From assembly GCA_001797335.1 (NCBI GenBank), contig MGPE01000008.1, forward strand, positions 1 to 64,000: a stretch of 64,000 nucleotides of DNA. Reading direction: 5' to 3'. Each line of letters begins with the position of its first letter. Position 1 is the first letter of the stretch. Position numbers and translations under genes: made by a program. Under the pieces are notes generated by a model, which was not told the origin of the DNA, made no database searches, and was given only the letters and a program-made list of their open reading frames with translations. Shown one piece after another: positions 19,303-29,506 of this stretch. This DNA comes from Deltaproteobacteria bacterium GWA2_38_16. Lineage in GTDB: Bacteria; Bdellovibrionota; JACOXK01; 2-02-FULL-40-11.

Positions 19303-20559
19303 ATGAAATCTGATGTTAAAGATCTAGCACTGGCCGATCGTGGGAAACAAAAAATTGATTGGGCTGAAAAAGATATGCCGGTACTTCGATCTATTCGAAA
19401 AACTTTTTCAACCAAAAGACCTCTTTCCGGAATCAGAATAGCTGCGTGTCTTCATGTCACGGCAGAAACGGCTAATCTCATGCGAACCTTGAAAACAGGG
19501 GGAGCCGAAGTATATCTATGTGCTTCTAATCCCTTGAGCACGCAAGATGATGTGGCTGCGTCTTTAGCCAAGCATGATGAGATTTCTGTTTTTGCTATTA
19601 AAGGGGAAGACAAAGATACTTACTACAACCACATTCATTCAACCTTGGAAGTAAAGCCATCCGTTACAATGGATGATGGGGCAGATTTAGTATCGGTACT
19701 CCATACTCAAAAAATAAACTTCATTAAGGATATTATTGGAGGGACAGAAGAAACCACAACCGGAGTTATTCGCTTAAAAAGTATGGCAGATAAAAATGTA
19801 CTGCAATATCCTATTATTGCCGTGAACGATGCCTATACGAAACATTTTTTTGATAACCGTTATGGGACAGGCCAAAGTACCCTAGATGGGATTATCCGAG
19901 CGACGAATAAACTCATGGCAGGATCTGTATTTGTGGTGTGTGGATATGGATGGTGTGGAAAAGGTTTGGCTATGAGGGCTCGGGGTATGGGAGCCAGAGT
20001 GGTTGTGACAGAAATAAGCCCCTTAGCAGCATTAGAAGCCGTAATGGATGGATTTCAAGTACTCCCCATGAGTGAAGCCGCAGTGATTGGCGATGTTTTT
20101 TGTACGGTTACAGGGGATGTCAGTGTGATCCGAAAAGAGCATTTTGAACAGATGAAAGATGGAGCCATTGTCTCTAACTCTGGGCACTTTAATGTGGAAT
20201 TAGATTTAGAAGTACTTGCAAAAATGTCTAAGAACAAAAGGCAGCTTCGAGATTTTATTGAAGAATTTACGCTCTCGAATGGCAAAAAAATCTATGTATT
20301 GGCTGAAGGACGTTTGGTGAACCTGAGTGCGGCGGAAGGGCATCCGGCCAGTGTGATGGATATGAGTTTTGCCAATCAATCGTTATCAGTAGAATATTTA
20401 ATTTCCAATCGTCAAAAGTTAGAAAAGAAAGTGTATCGTGTTCCGGAAGCCATTGATCAAAATATTGCAAAACTTAAGTTAGAATCCATGGGCGTTCACA
20501 TTGATACCTTAACGGCTGCTCAAGAAAAATATCTAAATTCCTGGGAAATGGGAACATAA
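19303..20559 (+). CDS. ahcY: S-adenosylhomocysteine hydrolase
   Basis: 418 residues from ATG 19303. It hydrolyses SAH to adenosine and homocysteine with bound NAD. Visible: [20 protein letters not shown] at the start, [33 protein letters not shown] fold [20 protein letters not shown], and [12 protein letters not shown]. An in-frame ATG at 19249 would overlap metK by 49 bases and add 18 basic residues not usual in the family, so the later start is preferred. Confidence 0.96.
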   Translation: MKSDVKDLALADRGKQKIDWAEKDMPVLRSIRKTFSTKRPLSGIRIAACLHVTAETANLMRTLKTGGAEVYLCASNPLSTQDDVAASLAKHDEISVFAIKGEDKDTYYNHIHSTLEVKPSVTMDDGADLVSVLHTQKINFIKDIIGGTEETTTGVIRLKSMADKNVLQYPIIAVNDAYTKHFFDNRYGTGQSTLDGIIRATNKLMAGSVFVVCGYGWCGKGLAMRARGMGARVVVTEISPLAALEAVMDGFQVLPMSEAAVIGDVFCTVTGDVSVIRKEHFEQMKDGAIVSNSGHFNVELDLEVLAKMSKNKRQLRDFIEEFTLSNGKKIYVLAEGRLVNLSAAEGHPASVMDMSFANQSLSVEYLISNRQKLEKKVYRVPEAIDQNIAKLKLESMGVHIDTLTAAQEKYLNSWEMGT

Positions 20560-20582
20560 TTCATTCGCTGTTCTATTCTCGT

Positions 20583-21902
20583 ATGCGTCTATTCATTATT
20601 TTTTGTATTTTATTTTTTAATTCTTCTTTAAATCTTTGCTGGGGCTATTCTTTTAAGCAAAAAGATTGTAGGGAATTATCTCTCTTGATCGAAAAGTCTC
20701 TTGCAACGCGATATAAAGAGGATGTTGAAAAAATAAATCAGGCTTTTTCTCACATCCAAAGAAACATTCCTGCTCTCGAAGATTTGATTGAACTTAAATA
20801 TCAACTGCAACAGTGGCGAAAAGGGTTGGGATTGATAAAGCTTCAAGAACCCATGCGTAAACTTAAAATGATTCCTATTAAACCTTCCAAATGGCCGTTT
20901 AAAAAATGGGCTCAAATTTCAGAGTTTTCAGAGTATGATTTTAAGGATGAGGGCGTGATGTTTCGAGGAGTTTTTTTAAAACCAGGAGACATGCTTCTTG
21001 CCAATTTACATACCCCAGGAGATTCCGTATATACCGTGGCGAGTGATCCCAGAGGATATTATTCTCATTATGCCTTATTTGCCATTCTGGAAGAAAATGG
21101 AAAACGTTTTCCTTCTGCGATTGAAATTCATGAACATGGAGTGAGAGCTGTCCCTTTAAGTATTTTTTTATCTCGCCAATTTACCACTTATACCGAAGTT
21201 TTTCGGTTTCACTCTGTTCCAAAAGGATGGGAACCTAAGATAAATGAAGAGTCCTATAAGCTGATTCATGAAACGAATGCCTATGATTTTTATAATTTAG
21301 AAGAGAGTGATCGTTATCTTTCCTGTGCAGGGGTGGGATCGTGTGTCTATAAGCGTATAGGTGTAGAGCCCATCTCTACGAAAAGTGGTTATTCTCAACA
21401 TGTCTTTCTCAATTTAAATGTACTTGGGTTATCCATGAAATCTCTTTTAACTCCCACGGATTATATGGTGGATTCTCGGGTAAAATATGTGGGAGTTTTT
21501 GATAATGATTATTTTTTAGAAAATGTAACAAGCGAGATTATTACCCGAAAGGTCAGACGTTTATTTTATACGATGGTTATTGAGCCCAATCAATTCCCTT
21601 GGCTTTTTAAATTTAATCGATGGGGAATTACTCAAATTAAAAATGGGACGTGGTTAGGATCTTTATTTTTATGGTTTGAAGGATTTAGTAGGGGAAATTT
21701 CCCTCATGGCCCTACGGATGCTATGGCACTTGTAGAAATTGTAGAATCTGAAACCCAAAAAGCCGTGGATAAAAGTAAACCTGAAATTGCTTTAGAAATT
21801 CCCAAAGGTCTTTTTTCTATTCACGATTTAGAAGAAAATCCAAAAGTCCAAGCCATCGCCGATAAAAACATCACCCCCATACAGGCGTGGTTTAGAAATT
21901 AA
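20583..21902 (+). CDS. Secreted YiiX/YebB-like (permuted NlpC/P60) cysteine hydrolase
   Basis: 439 residues with a signal peptide (LFIIFCILFFNSSLNLCWG). The region FLKPGDMLLANL, GYYSHYALFAIL (His162) and later RYLSCAGVGSCVYKRIG (Cys248) has the His-before-Cys order of circularly permuted NlpC/P60 hydrolases such as YiiX/YebB. These cleave amide bonds in cell wall or lipid substrates. The C-terminal 180 residues have no recognised domain. No ribosome binding site is visible. It lies 23 bases after ahcY and converges on the ankyrin-subtilase gene; probably periplasmic. Moderate certainty on the family. Confidence 0.6.
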   Translation: MRLFIIFCILFFNSSLNLCWGYSFKQKDCRELSLLIEKSLATRYKEDVEKINQAFSHIQRNIPALEDLIELKYQLQQWRKGLGLIKLQEPMRKLKMIPIKPSKWPFKKWAQISEFSEYDFKDEGVMFRGVFLKPGDMLLANLHTPGDSVYTVASDPRGYYSHYALFAILEENGKRFPSAIEIHEHGVRAVPLSIFLSRQFTTYTEVFRFHSVPKGWEPKINEESYKLIHETNAYDFYNLEESDRYLSCAGVGSCVYKRIGVEPISTKSGYSQHVFLNLNVLGLSMKSLLTPTDYMVDSRVKYVGVFDNDYFLENVTSEIITRKVRRLFYTMVIEPNQFPWLFKFNRWGITQIKNGTWLGSLFLWFEGFSRGNFPHGPTDAMALVEIVESETQKAVDKSKPEIALEIPKGLFSIHDLEENPKVQAIADKNITPIQAWFRN

Positions 21903-21906
21903 TACA

Positions 21907-24795
21907 CTATTCACAAGGGTTTTGGAAGGTGCCGTAAGAATGAAAGAGCCAATCTAGGCGATCTACCCAGCCTCTTTTATACGTACCGCCTCGGCTTTCA
22001 ATGCAAGAAGCAATTTTTTGTCGATCGGGATCTGAATAATGATCCCACTCCCAATTAATGGCATCTAGAGGGAAGCGTTGTAAATATTCGTGAGGTTCAT
22101 TCACATCGGCTCCTGTTTGAATCAGTTTTAGAATAATTTTAGCGGGCAAGTGGTCATCAATGGCCTTACAAAGGAGGGCACAGCCTTTAAAATTACCACT
22201 GGCTCCATGTTGAAATAATAAATCCAGAATGGTTTCTTCCTTGCTGGAAAAAGAATTTGAATAGGTTACCAAATAAGCTAAGGGTCTCTCATAGCAAGGA
22301 TTATCTTTCTTTTCGCCTATAATTATCTCTGGAAGATTAGGATTGGCTCCATTTTCGAGTAGGAATTTTATCAGTTCAATATTCCTATGTTGGATAGCCT
22401 TTGATAAAGGAGGAGAAGAATCCCAGTTTTTAAGGATGCCATTTAAAAAATTTTCACGAATGGTAGGTCTTAATTTTAAAAAAAGTGTTGTAAATTTTGT
22501 CTTATGTTCTTCATTCAGAGGATTACTTAAATAGTTATAAAAAGCCAAAGAGAAATCTGTATATGCACCTTGGGATTGGGCTATTACTCCTACCTCATCC
22601 TCTGTAAAATATTCATAGGAATCCAGGGGACCTCCCAATACTTCGATGGAAGTAGATTCAATCGCCTCGATACAACCTTTTTGGTCTACGGGTTGGGTTT
22701 TGCAGGCTGCAATCAATGCGGATTTTGGATCAAGAATTTTATCGTTATCGATAGAAGAAAGAAGAATATCTTTTACTTCTCCTGTTAGTAACTGAGGAGC
22801 AATCATCAAAACTTTGGCAGCCACATTGGCCGCCCAGGGTGAACTAAAAGAAGTCCCCGAAACTCCCCATTTTTCAAACGCTTCTTCTCCCTCATGTTTT
22901 CCTGCTTTAGCACCAATGAGTCCACTGCCATAGGCTTGAAGATCAATTAAATGTTTATCTTCAGGGGAAAAAGAACTGGTTGTATCACTATCCACATCAA
23001 TAGAGCCTACCGAAACGGTATTGGGGATAGCAATTCCAGAAGGATAATGAGGATGGTCTTTGGAGTCATTTCGGCCTATCCATAATAAACCAAAAGCTGA
23101 ATAGCCATTACCGGCCGCTTCAAAGAAGAGCGTATTAGGATTTCTTAAAATATTATCAATAATGGCTTTGGACTCACTCAAAATCATGCCATTGGCTCCC
23201 CAGCTAAAATTAGCAATTCTACATCCGCTGGCTTGAATAAATTCTCCCCATCGACTATGGACAGCGATCAGTTTTTCATTGTTGTAGGCAATATCGAGAG
23301 GAATCTTAACGGCTTTGATAAAAAGATGTTGAGTGCCTGAAAATAAAATACTGGATACTAAAGTTCCATGTCCTTCAATATCTCCTTTTTTATCCATGTC
23401 GTAGGGAAGGCGTCCTCCAAAAGCAAGATCAAGCCCCCATTCTTCTTTTTTGGTTTCTTTGGGTGAGAAGGGTTGAGAGGAATTAAAGGTAAACAGTCCT
23501 TTTTCAAGAAGGGCTTGCCTAAATTGTTCTAAAGTAAAAGTGAAAGCTTTGGGGGCTAGAGACTCTGGCGTGGTGACGGGTAATGGGTCGGAAGAATCCA
23601 AGGTATAGGGCAAATGACTTCGAATTAACGGATGATTATAATCAATCCCGCTATCCACGACGACAGCGCACTGAGAAGTTAAGGTGCCTGCCCAATGTTC
23701 TTTCATGATTTCATCAAAAGCAGTGGTGACCCATTTGGGGCCATCCGGTTCAAAAGCAGGTTTTTGGGCATGTGTGGAAAGAGGATCTTCTTTTTTGGGG
23801 GCAATAACAGCTTTTTTTCCAAAACACTGGCGACTATTCAGACACATTTGCAAGATTTGTTTGGTATTAGATTGAACGACAAAATAGAGATTTCCTTCAA
23901 AGTCATTTTCTTTATCTTTAAAAAGAAGTGTCATGTGATATTCGCTGATGGGAGTTCTTAAAAAATAGTCTCGGGTTAAGAGAACGCCTTGAAGAGCGCC
24001 TTTAGGATTAGAAAAGGCGATGACTACTTTTTGAGTAAAATTTTTGGGTTTAATGCTCCCTGGTGTTTGTGCATTTTCTAAAACGACCTGAGTTTGAGGA
24101 TGTCCTGCTTCCCAGGATTCAAAAGATTCACTGCGTGAACCATATAAAACTTTTAAAGTTCGTTCAAATAAGATAAAGGGGAGCTCTAAGGAGCCTTCTT
24201 CTGAAGTGGGCATCTTAAGATATGAAAATAAAAGATTTATTTTTGACTCTGTGTGTTCCTCATTTTTTTCATTAAGTTTTGGATTTTCTTTTAATAATTT
24301 TTCTTCTAGAAAACGATGGATTTCATCTTCTGATTTTGGGAGTCGTAAGCTATCATAGGTGATGACAATTGTATTTTTATGAAAAGAAAAGCTAGAGCCT
24401 CGAAACAGAGGGATCATATCTACCCAAAAACCTCGGAGTTCTTCAAATTGAATCGTAGGCCATTTTTCTTGAATTATGTGCCTGGAGGATTCGGGAAATT
24501 GATAATAGGCTTTGGCAAAAAGTTTTAAGATGGGGTCTTCATAAAGGCGATAATGGATGGATCCAGCATAATGTAAGGGTTGATGCCATTGGATTTTAAA
24601 TTCTTGTTGGATGGTTTCAAACATTTCTTCTTCTGTGAGTTCCTCTTCTTCTGATTTAAATGGATTTTCGTATTGCTCAAGTTTTTCAATTTCATCTAGA
24701 AAAATATTTACCTGATTTTTAGGTTTTGATTGAGCGTTTAGGAAAAGAGGGAAAAGGGTGAAAAGGAATAAAAGCAATAAACTACGTTTGTGCAT
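21907..24795 (-). CDS. Secreted subtilisin-like protease with C-terminal ankyrin repeats
   Basis: 962 residues. Signal peptide (SLLLLFLFTLFPLFLNAQS), an acidic ~350-residue N-terminal region, then a peptidase S8 domain. Catalytic triad: Asp381 (VVVDSGIDYNHP), His476 (DIEGHGTLV) and Ser649 (GVSGTSFSSPWAA), with the oxyanion asparagine in FEAAGNGYS. From about residue 790 come ankyrin-type repeats (PPLSKAIQHRNIELIKFLLE followed by NGANPNLP, LDLLFQHGASGNFKG, LIQTGADVNEP). AAGGATCC lies before the ATG. Ankyrins usually bind proteins, so this may be a targeted extracellular or periplasmic protease. It converges on the YiiX-like gene. Confidence 0.85.
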   Translation of the reverse strand: MHKRSLLLLFLFTLFPLFLNAQSKPKNQVNIFLDEIEKLEQYENPFKSEEEELTEEEMFETIQQEFKIQWHQPLHYAGSIHYRLYEDPILKLFAKAYYQFPESSRHIIQEKWPTIQFEELRGFWVDMIPLFRGSSFSFHKNTIVITYDSLRLPKSEDEIHRFLEEKLLKENPKLNEKNEEHTESKINLLFSYLKMPTSEEGSLELPFILFERTLKVLYGSRSESFESWEAGHPQTQVVLENAQTPGSIKPKNFTQKVVIAFSNPKGALQGVLLTRDYFLRTPISEYHMTLLFKDKENDFEGNLYFVVQSNTKQILQMCLNSRQCFGKKAVIAPKKEDPLSTHAQKPAFEPDGPKWVTTAFDEIMKEHWAGTLTSQCAVVVDSGIDYNHPLIRSHLPYTLDSSDPLPVTTPESLAPKAFTFTLEQFRQALLEKGLFTFNSSQPFSPKETKKEEWGLDLAFGGRLPYDMDKKGDIEGHGTLVSSILFSGTQHLFIKAVKIPLDIAYNNEKLIAVHSRWGEFIQASGCRIANFSWGANGMILSESKAIIDNILRNPNTLFFEAAGNGYSAFGLLWIGRNDSKDHPHYPSGIAIPNTVSVGSIDVDSDTTSSFSPEDKHLIDLQAYGSGLIGAKAGKHEGEEAFEKWGVSGTSFSSPWAANVAAKVLMIAPQLLTGEVKDILLSSIDNDKILDPKSALIAACKTQPVDQKGCIEAIESTSIEVLGGPLDSYEYFTEDEVGVIAQSQGAYTDFSLAFYNYLSNPLNEEHKTKFTTLFLKLRPTIRENFLNGILKNWDSSPPLSKAIQHRNIELIKFLLENGANPNLPEIIIGEKKDNPCYERPLAYLVTYSNSFSSKEETILDLLFQHGASGNFKGCALLCKAIDDHLPAKIILKLIQTGADVNEPHEYLQRFPLDAINWEWDHYSDPDRQKIASCIESRGGTYKRGWVDRLDWLFHSYGTFQNPCE

Positions 24796-24809
24796 TTTAG
24801 GATCCTTTA

Positions 24810-24836
24810 TTTATAGTGGAATGCCCCTAAAGTCAA
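24810..24836 (-). promoter_or_regulatory. Weak candidate promoter of the ankyrin-subtilase gene
   Basis: On the minus strand TTGACT (24831-24836) and TATAAA (24810-24815), but with a short 15-base spacer and only about ten bases of leader, overlapping the ribosome binding site. Confidence 0.25.
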
Positions 24837-24841
24837 TAGGG

Positions 24842-24859
24842 TGTTATCAGTCGATAACA
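24842..24859. repeat. Inverted repeat between divergent protease genes
   Basis: TGTTATC, four bases, GATAACA: perfect 7-bp arms in the 272-base gap between the two divergently transcribed subtilase genes. A candidate operator for coordinated control; no T-tract. Confidence 0.35.
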
Positions 24860-24898
24860 ATATTTTCAAAAATAAGAACTAAAATTGTAAAAAATACC

Positions 24899-24926
24899 TT
24901 GACGCGGTGGATTAATTTGATATGGT
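24899..24926 (+). promoter_or_regulatory. Candidate sigma-70 promoter of the tandem subtilase genes
   Basis: TTGACG (24899-24904), 16 bases, TATGGT (24921-24926). It leaves a leader of about 135 bases before the first tandem subtilase gene; that leader holds nothing I could recognise. Confidence 0.4.
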
Positions 24927-25067
24927 TGGCCTATCGTGGTTAGAAGTTTTCTAAAATTTAACAATCCAAACAATTTAAATAAGAAGGAGGTAGCCCCGCT
25001 CGAGATAAGCAAAGGCATTTATTTAACCTTTTAACAATATAATAAGGATTTTTTAGGAGGTATCGTT

Positions 25068-27293
25068 ATGAAGTCGGCTATGAAATTGAATGTGTTGTTC
25101 GGGGCAATATTCAGTGTTCTTTTAATAAACGTAGTTATTGTAAACCATGGCTTTAGTGCATCTAGCGGCAATCTCTATTTTAAGAATTCTATTATCGAAA
25201 CTGAGAAAATTTCTGCACTGGCCCAAGATTGGGCATCTCATGAAACGCTTGAGGCGACGATTCGTCCGGCTAAATCTTCCTCTTATTATATTGTTCAGTT
25301 TGAAGGAATTTCAGGTTCAGCTTTTAGAAAACAACTCCAAAAAATTTCAGATGTAAAACGATATGTTCCAGATAATGGATTTATTATTAAATTAAAAGGA
25401 ACAGCCTTAGATTTAGAGCGTTTAAATCATCTGCAATGGTATTCTCATTATGGCTCTTATCTTAAAGTTGAAAAAACGCTGTTAAATTTATCCAAAGATT
25501 CTCAGGTTACTTTAAATATTCACCTTTTTTCTGATGAGGACAGTGAACGGGTTCAAAAAGAAGTGTTGGCTCTTCCCATTCAAGTTCTTGAAACTTCTCG
25601 AACACTCATGAAGGCTCAAGCCCCTGGATCTGTGCTTTCTAAAATTGCGGCAGTGGAAGGAGTGGAGTGGATTCAAAAAGCCAAAGAACCCAAATTAGGA
25701 ATTATAAAGGTAGAAAATGTAGGGCAAGTGGAAGTTCAACGCAGAAATGATTTTGATCAATTCGATGGGTATGCAACTGGCAGTAAGGTGCTTAATGCCG
25801 ATGCTTTGTATTCAGCAGGAATTCGAGGACAATCTGAAAAAATTGCGATTACCGATACCGGACTAGATCGCGGAAGGCTTGATTCTTTACCTAGGGATTT
25901 AGCTGGGCGAGTAGATAAAACCTATTCTTTGGGACGTCCTTCTGTTGGACAATGGGATGATCCCGTAGGGCATGGGACCCATGTAGCAGGACTGGCTTTG
26001 GGAAATGGGGCTTTATCGCAAGGGGCGGTTCGGGGAGTTGCTTATGAGGCTAGACTCATTTTTCAATCTGTCTTCCGATGGATTTCTCAGCGTGGAAAAG
26101 TGGAAAAGGGAATGGTATTACCCACAGCCGTCGATAAATTATTTGAAATTTCGTATAACGATGGTGCTCGGGTGCATTCCAACAGTTGGCAATATGATAC
26201 GGGAGCGGGGCAGTATGATGTGCAATCTTCTTTAGTGGATGAATTTGTATGGAATCATCCAGATTTTGTCCCCGTATTTGCGGCCGGGAATAGTGGTATG
26301 GATTTAGATGGTGATGGCCTTATTGATCCCGCATCTATTGCGGTTCCTTCTACGGCTAAAAACTGTATTTCTGTGGGAGCTTCTGAAAATTTTATGCTTC
26401 GCGGAGGAATTCAAGCGCCGTGGAGTATTTTAGGAACCACAGGATCTGATTCTCCTGCCAGTATTTGGGGAGGGGAGCCCATTGCCAGTGATCTTCCCTC
26501 AGATAGTTTAAATGGGATTGCAGCCTTTAGTAGCCGTGGGCCAACGGAAGATGGCAGAATTAAACCCGATATTGTTGCACCTGGGACCAATAATCTTTCT
26601 TTAAAATCAAAGGCAGATGAAGTGGATGAAAATGAATCTTGGGGAACGTTTAACGACAACTATATATTTATGGGGGGAACCAGCATGTCGACCCCTCTCG
26701 TAGCTGGAGCAGTAGCCTTGGTGAGACAGTATTATGAACAAGTTGAAAAGAGAAATTTCATAAGTTCTGCCTTAGTAAAGGCAACGCTCATTAATGGAGC
26801 CCAAGATCTTTTTCCAGGACAATTTCAAAATTTTAAAGAAATTGAAACCACAAGACCTAATATGCAAGAGGGATTTGGCCGTGTAGATTTGGGAGCTTCG
26901 CTGCTTCCTTCTCTCCCACGGGTGAGAAGATCGATTGATGATACCCAAGGAGTAGGAGAAGGAGAAGAGAGAACCTATTCTTTAAAAGTGACGCATCCTC
27001 AAGAAGCCTTGAGAGTGACACTGGTCTATAGTGATTATCCTTCCAGTCCTTCTGTGGTACGAGCCTTGGTCAATGATTTAGATGTGACTATTCAAGACGC
27101 ATCTGGAAAAGTATTTTTCCCTAATGGGTTATCCGAAGCGGATAGATTAAATAACGTTGAAAATATAGATTTAGATACGGTAAGGGCAGGTACCTATACG
27201 GTACGTGTTCGAGGGGTTTCCGTCCCAGTTGGGCAAGAAAACTCTGGAAAACAGCCCTTTGCCTTGGTTATTTCAGGAGGTATTGAGCTTTAA
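25068..27293 (+). CDS. Secreted subtilisin-like serine protease (tandem copy 1)
   Basis: 741 residues. N-terminal signal/anchor helix (VLFGAIFSVLLINVVIV), a propeptide of ~200 residues (YYIVQFEG, later VEGVEWIQKAKEPKL), S8 catalytic domain with Asp263 (ITDTGLDRG), His302 (GHGTHVAG) and Ser539 (GGTSMSTPLVAGA), and a C-terminal jelly-roll domain (LRVTLVYSDYP, ALVNDLDVTI, GTYTVRVRG) like that of KP-43-type subtilases. An acidic loop DLDGDGLID looks like a calcium site. AGGAGGT precedes the ATG. The following gene is a paralogue in the same order, so a tandem duplication. Likely secreted and autoprocessed. Confidence 0.9.
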   Translation: MKSAMKLNVLFGAIFSVLLINVVIVNHGFSASSGNLYFKNSIIETEKISALAQDWASHETLEATIRPAKSSSYYIVQFEGISGSAFRKQLQKISDVKRYVPDNGFIIKLKGTALDLERLNHLQWYSHYGSYLKVEKTLLNLSKDSQVTLNIHLFSDEDSERVQKEVLALPIQVLETSRTLMKAQAPGSVLSKIAAVEGVEWIQKAKEPKLGIIKVENVGQVEVQRRNDFDQFDGYATGSKVLNADALYSAGIRGQSEKIAITDTGLDRGRLDSLPRDLAGRVDKTYSLGRPSVGQWDDPVGHGTHVAGLALGNGALSQGAVRGVAYEARLIFQSVFRWISQRGKVEKGMVLPTAVDKLFEISYNDGARVHSNSWQYDTGAGQYDVQSSLVDEFVWNHPDFVPVFAAGNSGMDLDGDGLIDPASIAVPSTAKNCISVGASENFMLRGGIQAPWSILGTTGSDSPASIWGGEPIASDLPSDSLNGIAAFSSRGPTEDGRIKPDIVAPGTNNLSLKSKADEVDENESWGTFNDNYIFMGGTSMSTPLVAGAVALVRQYYEQVEKRNFISSALVKATLINGAQDLFPGQFQNFKEIETTRPNMQEGFGRVDLGASLLPSLPRVRRSIDDTQGVGEGEERTYSLKVTHPQEALRVTLVYSDYPSSPSVVRALVNDLDVTIQDASGKVFFPNGLSEADRLNNVENIDLDTVRAGTYTVRVRGVSVPVGQENSGKQPFALVISGGIEL

Positions 27294-27352
27294 AATTACG
27301 AATTAAAAAATTAATGTAGTTTGCTTTTTCAACTTTGCCAAAGGAGTAAGCT

Positions 27353-29491
27353 ATGGTTAAGAAACTCTTAGCAGTAAAGATCCTTGTTGTGGCAGTTGTA
27401 GTAATAGCAGTACAGATCGTAGTTTTAGCAAATAATGAAGGTCTCCTCCTCTTTAAAGGTAAGGTCATCGATACCTCTAAAGAATCTCCAAAATCTCGAG
27501 CTTCTTTTTCTCCTCTATCTACAAAAAAAGTATATGTAGTTATTCAATTCAAAGGCTCTACGATAGAAGAGCAATCTAAAAAAGATATTCAAAAAATAGG
27601 GGGAGAGTTATTAAGTTATGTTCCCAATAATGCCTTCATCGCGCGTGCTCAAGAAAAACAAATTCCTCTTTTTTATACCGTGAAATCTGTTAAGTGGATT
27701 GGAGAATATGAGCCTACGTTAAAGATTGATCCAAAACTTTTGAAAAATGAAGCGGCCAGTGAGAATCAAAAAATAGATCTTCATATCCGACTCTTTTCAG
27801 GAGAAACGTCGGATGCTGTTCGTTCTATTGTTGAAGAAGTGGGTGGAACCATTCTTTATGAAAGAAAAGAAGTTATTAAAGCATCTGTCATTCGAAAAGC
27901 GATTGAAAAACTTTCTTTGGTGGAGGGAGTGGAATGGATTGAAGAAGCGAAAAAACCAAAGCTATTAAATATGGATGATTCAGAAGAACCTGGAGAAGTA
28001 GATCCTTATGAAAAACTGACTGGGTTTGAAAGTGGCAGTCGCGCCATTCAGGCTGACGTTGCTTATGAAGCCGGAATTTCTGGAAATGGACAAATTGTGG
28101 GAATGGCAGATACGGGGCTTGATTTAGGAAATGTGAATGGTCAGATGAGCTTAGATTTCCAAAATAAAGTAATTAAAGGATATTCTCTTGGCCTTTGGGC
28201 TGATAGTTGGGCAGATGAAATGGGGCATGGAACCCATGTGATGGGATCTATTTTAGGCAGTGGAGCCTATTCCAGAGGGATTGTCCGAGGAGTTGCCTAT
28301 GATGCCAAGGCGGTTGTTCAAGGACTCTTAGGGCCTTTTGGAGATTTAAATATTCCATCAGATTTGAATGATTTGTTTGAACCTGTGTATGATGATGGGG
28401 TTCGTGTTCATTCCAATAGCTGGGGGCATCCCGTAGCGAGCTATGATCAACTGGCCAGAAGTTTGGATCAATTCGTATGGAATCACCCAGATATGGTCAT
28501 AACGGTTGCAGGAGGAAATGATGGGATTGATAACGATAAAGATGGAGTGATTGATCTTTCTTCTTTGCTTTCTCCGGCGGTAGCGAAAAACTGTATTACC
28601 GTGGGTGCTTCTGAAAACTATGTTTTAGAAGGGGGCATTCAAAAAGCATGGGGGAAATTAAAAGGCGGAGAAGAAATTTGGGGTGCTGAACCCATTGCCA
28701 GTGATTTACCATCAGATAATCCCAATGGCATTGCTGCCTTTAGTTCCAGAGGTCCTACCTCTGATGGTCGTATCAAACCCGATGTGGTGGCTCCCGGAAC
28801 CAATGTATTATCCGCTAGATCTCATCATCCCAAGGCAGAAACTCTCTGGGGAGAATTTAGCCCAGATTATGTATGGTCTGGAGGGACCAGTATGGCCACT
28901 CCTCTTACAGCAGGAGCAGCAACATTGGTTCGTCAGTTTTATACAGATCAAGTGGGGCTTACATCTCCTTCGGCAGCGTTGATTAAAGCAACACTCATTA
29001 ACAGTGCGGATGATATTTATCCCGGTCAATTTGGGTTTTCTTCTGTCCTTGAAATTCCAACCCCAAGACCTAATGCTCATGAAGGGTGGGGAAGAGTCAA
29101 TATTGGAGAAGCCGTATCGCAAGGAACCAGATCTATCCAATATTGGGATGATGCCATGGGTGTTAAAAAGGGGATTACCAAAGAATATCGTGTAGCCGTA
29201 ACTGATCTTACCAAACCCTTGAGGGCAACATTGGTTTATACAGACTATCCGGCAACGACTTCTGCGGCTAAATCATTGGTAAATGATTTGGATCTCCAGG
29301 TCATTAGCAGCAGTGGTAGAAAATATTTTGCCAATGGAGAAACAACTCCAGATCGAACGAACAATGTGGAAGGAATTGACATTTTAAAACCAACCAAAGG
29401 TGAATATATTGTTCGAGTGGTGGGGTATAATATTCCCAAAGGGAAAAATGGTGCTCAACCATATGCACTTGTGATTTCTGGAGGATTCTAG
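27353..29491 (+). CDS. Secreted subtilisin-like serine protease (tandem copy 2)
   Basis: 712 residues, the same architecture as its upstream neighbour throughout: signal/anchor helix (VKILVVAVVVIAVQIVVLA), propeptide ending VEGVEWIEEAKKPKL, catalytic Asp253 (MADTGLDLG), His292 (GHGTHVMG), Ser513 (GGTSMATPLTAGA), and jelly-roll C-terminus ending YALVISGGF. Calcium-type loop DNDKDGVID. AAAGGAG lies before the ATG. Many blocks are identical between copies (GAEPIASDLPSD/GGEPIASDLPSD, AAFSSRGPT), but the propeptides diverge. That suggests an old duplication with different substrates or timing. Upstream of rluD by 15 bases. Confidence 0.9.
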   Translation: MVKKLLAVKILVVAVVVIAVQIVVLANNEGLLLFKGKVIDTSKESPKSRASFSPLSTKKVYVVIQFKGSTIEEQSKKDIQKIGGELLSYVPNNAFIARAQEKQIPLFYTVKSVKWIGEYEPTLKIDPKLLKNEAASENQKIDLHIRLFSGETSDAVRSIVEEVGGTILYERKEVIKASVIRKAIEKLSLVEGVEWIEEAKKPKLLNMDDSEEPGEVDPYEKLTGFESGSRAIQADVAYEAGISGNGQIVGMADTGLDLGNVNGQMSLDFQNKVIKGYSLGLWADSWADEMGHGTHVMGSILGSGAYSRGIVRGVAYDAKAVVQGLLGPFGDLNIPSDLNDLFEPVYDDGVRVHSNSWGHPVASYDQLARSLDQFVWNHPDMVITVAGGNDGIDNDKDGVIDLSSLLSPAVAKNCITVGASENYVLEGGIQKAWGKLKGGEEIWGAEPIASDLPSDNPNGIAAFSSRGPTSDGRIKPDVVAPGTNVLSARSHHPKAETLWGEFSPDYVWSGGTSMATPLTAGAATLVRQFYTDQVGLTSPSAALIKATLINSADDIYPGQFGFSSVLEIPTPRPNAHEGWGRVNIGEAVSQGTRSIQYWDDAMGVKKGITKEYRVAVTDLTKPLRATLVYTDYPATTSAAKSLVNDLDLQVISSSGRKYFANGETTPDRTNNVEGIDILKPTKGEYIVRVVGYNIPKGKNGAQPYALVISGGF

Positions 29492-29506
29492 TACTTCTTC
29501 TGGAAC

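Noticed and set aside
24899-24926. Sigma-54 site upstream of the tandem subtilases (TTGGCC near 24926)
   Set aside because: No TTGC at the right distance; only a sigma-70-like pair is supportable.
24758-24943. 61-codon rightward frame across the start of the ankyrin-subtilase gene
   Set aside because: Antisense to a strong gene, then across a promoter region; composition does not look coding.
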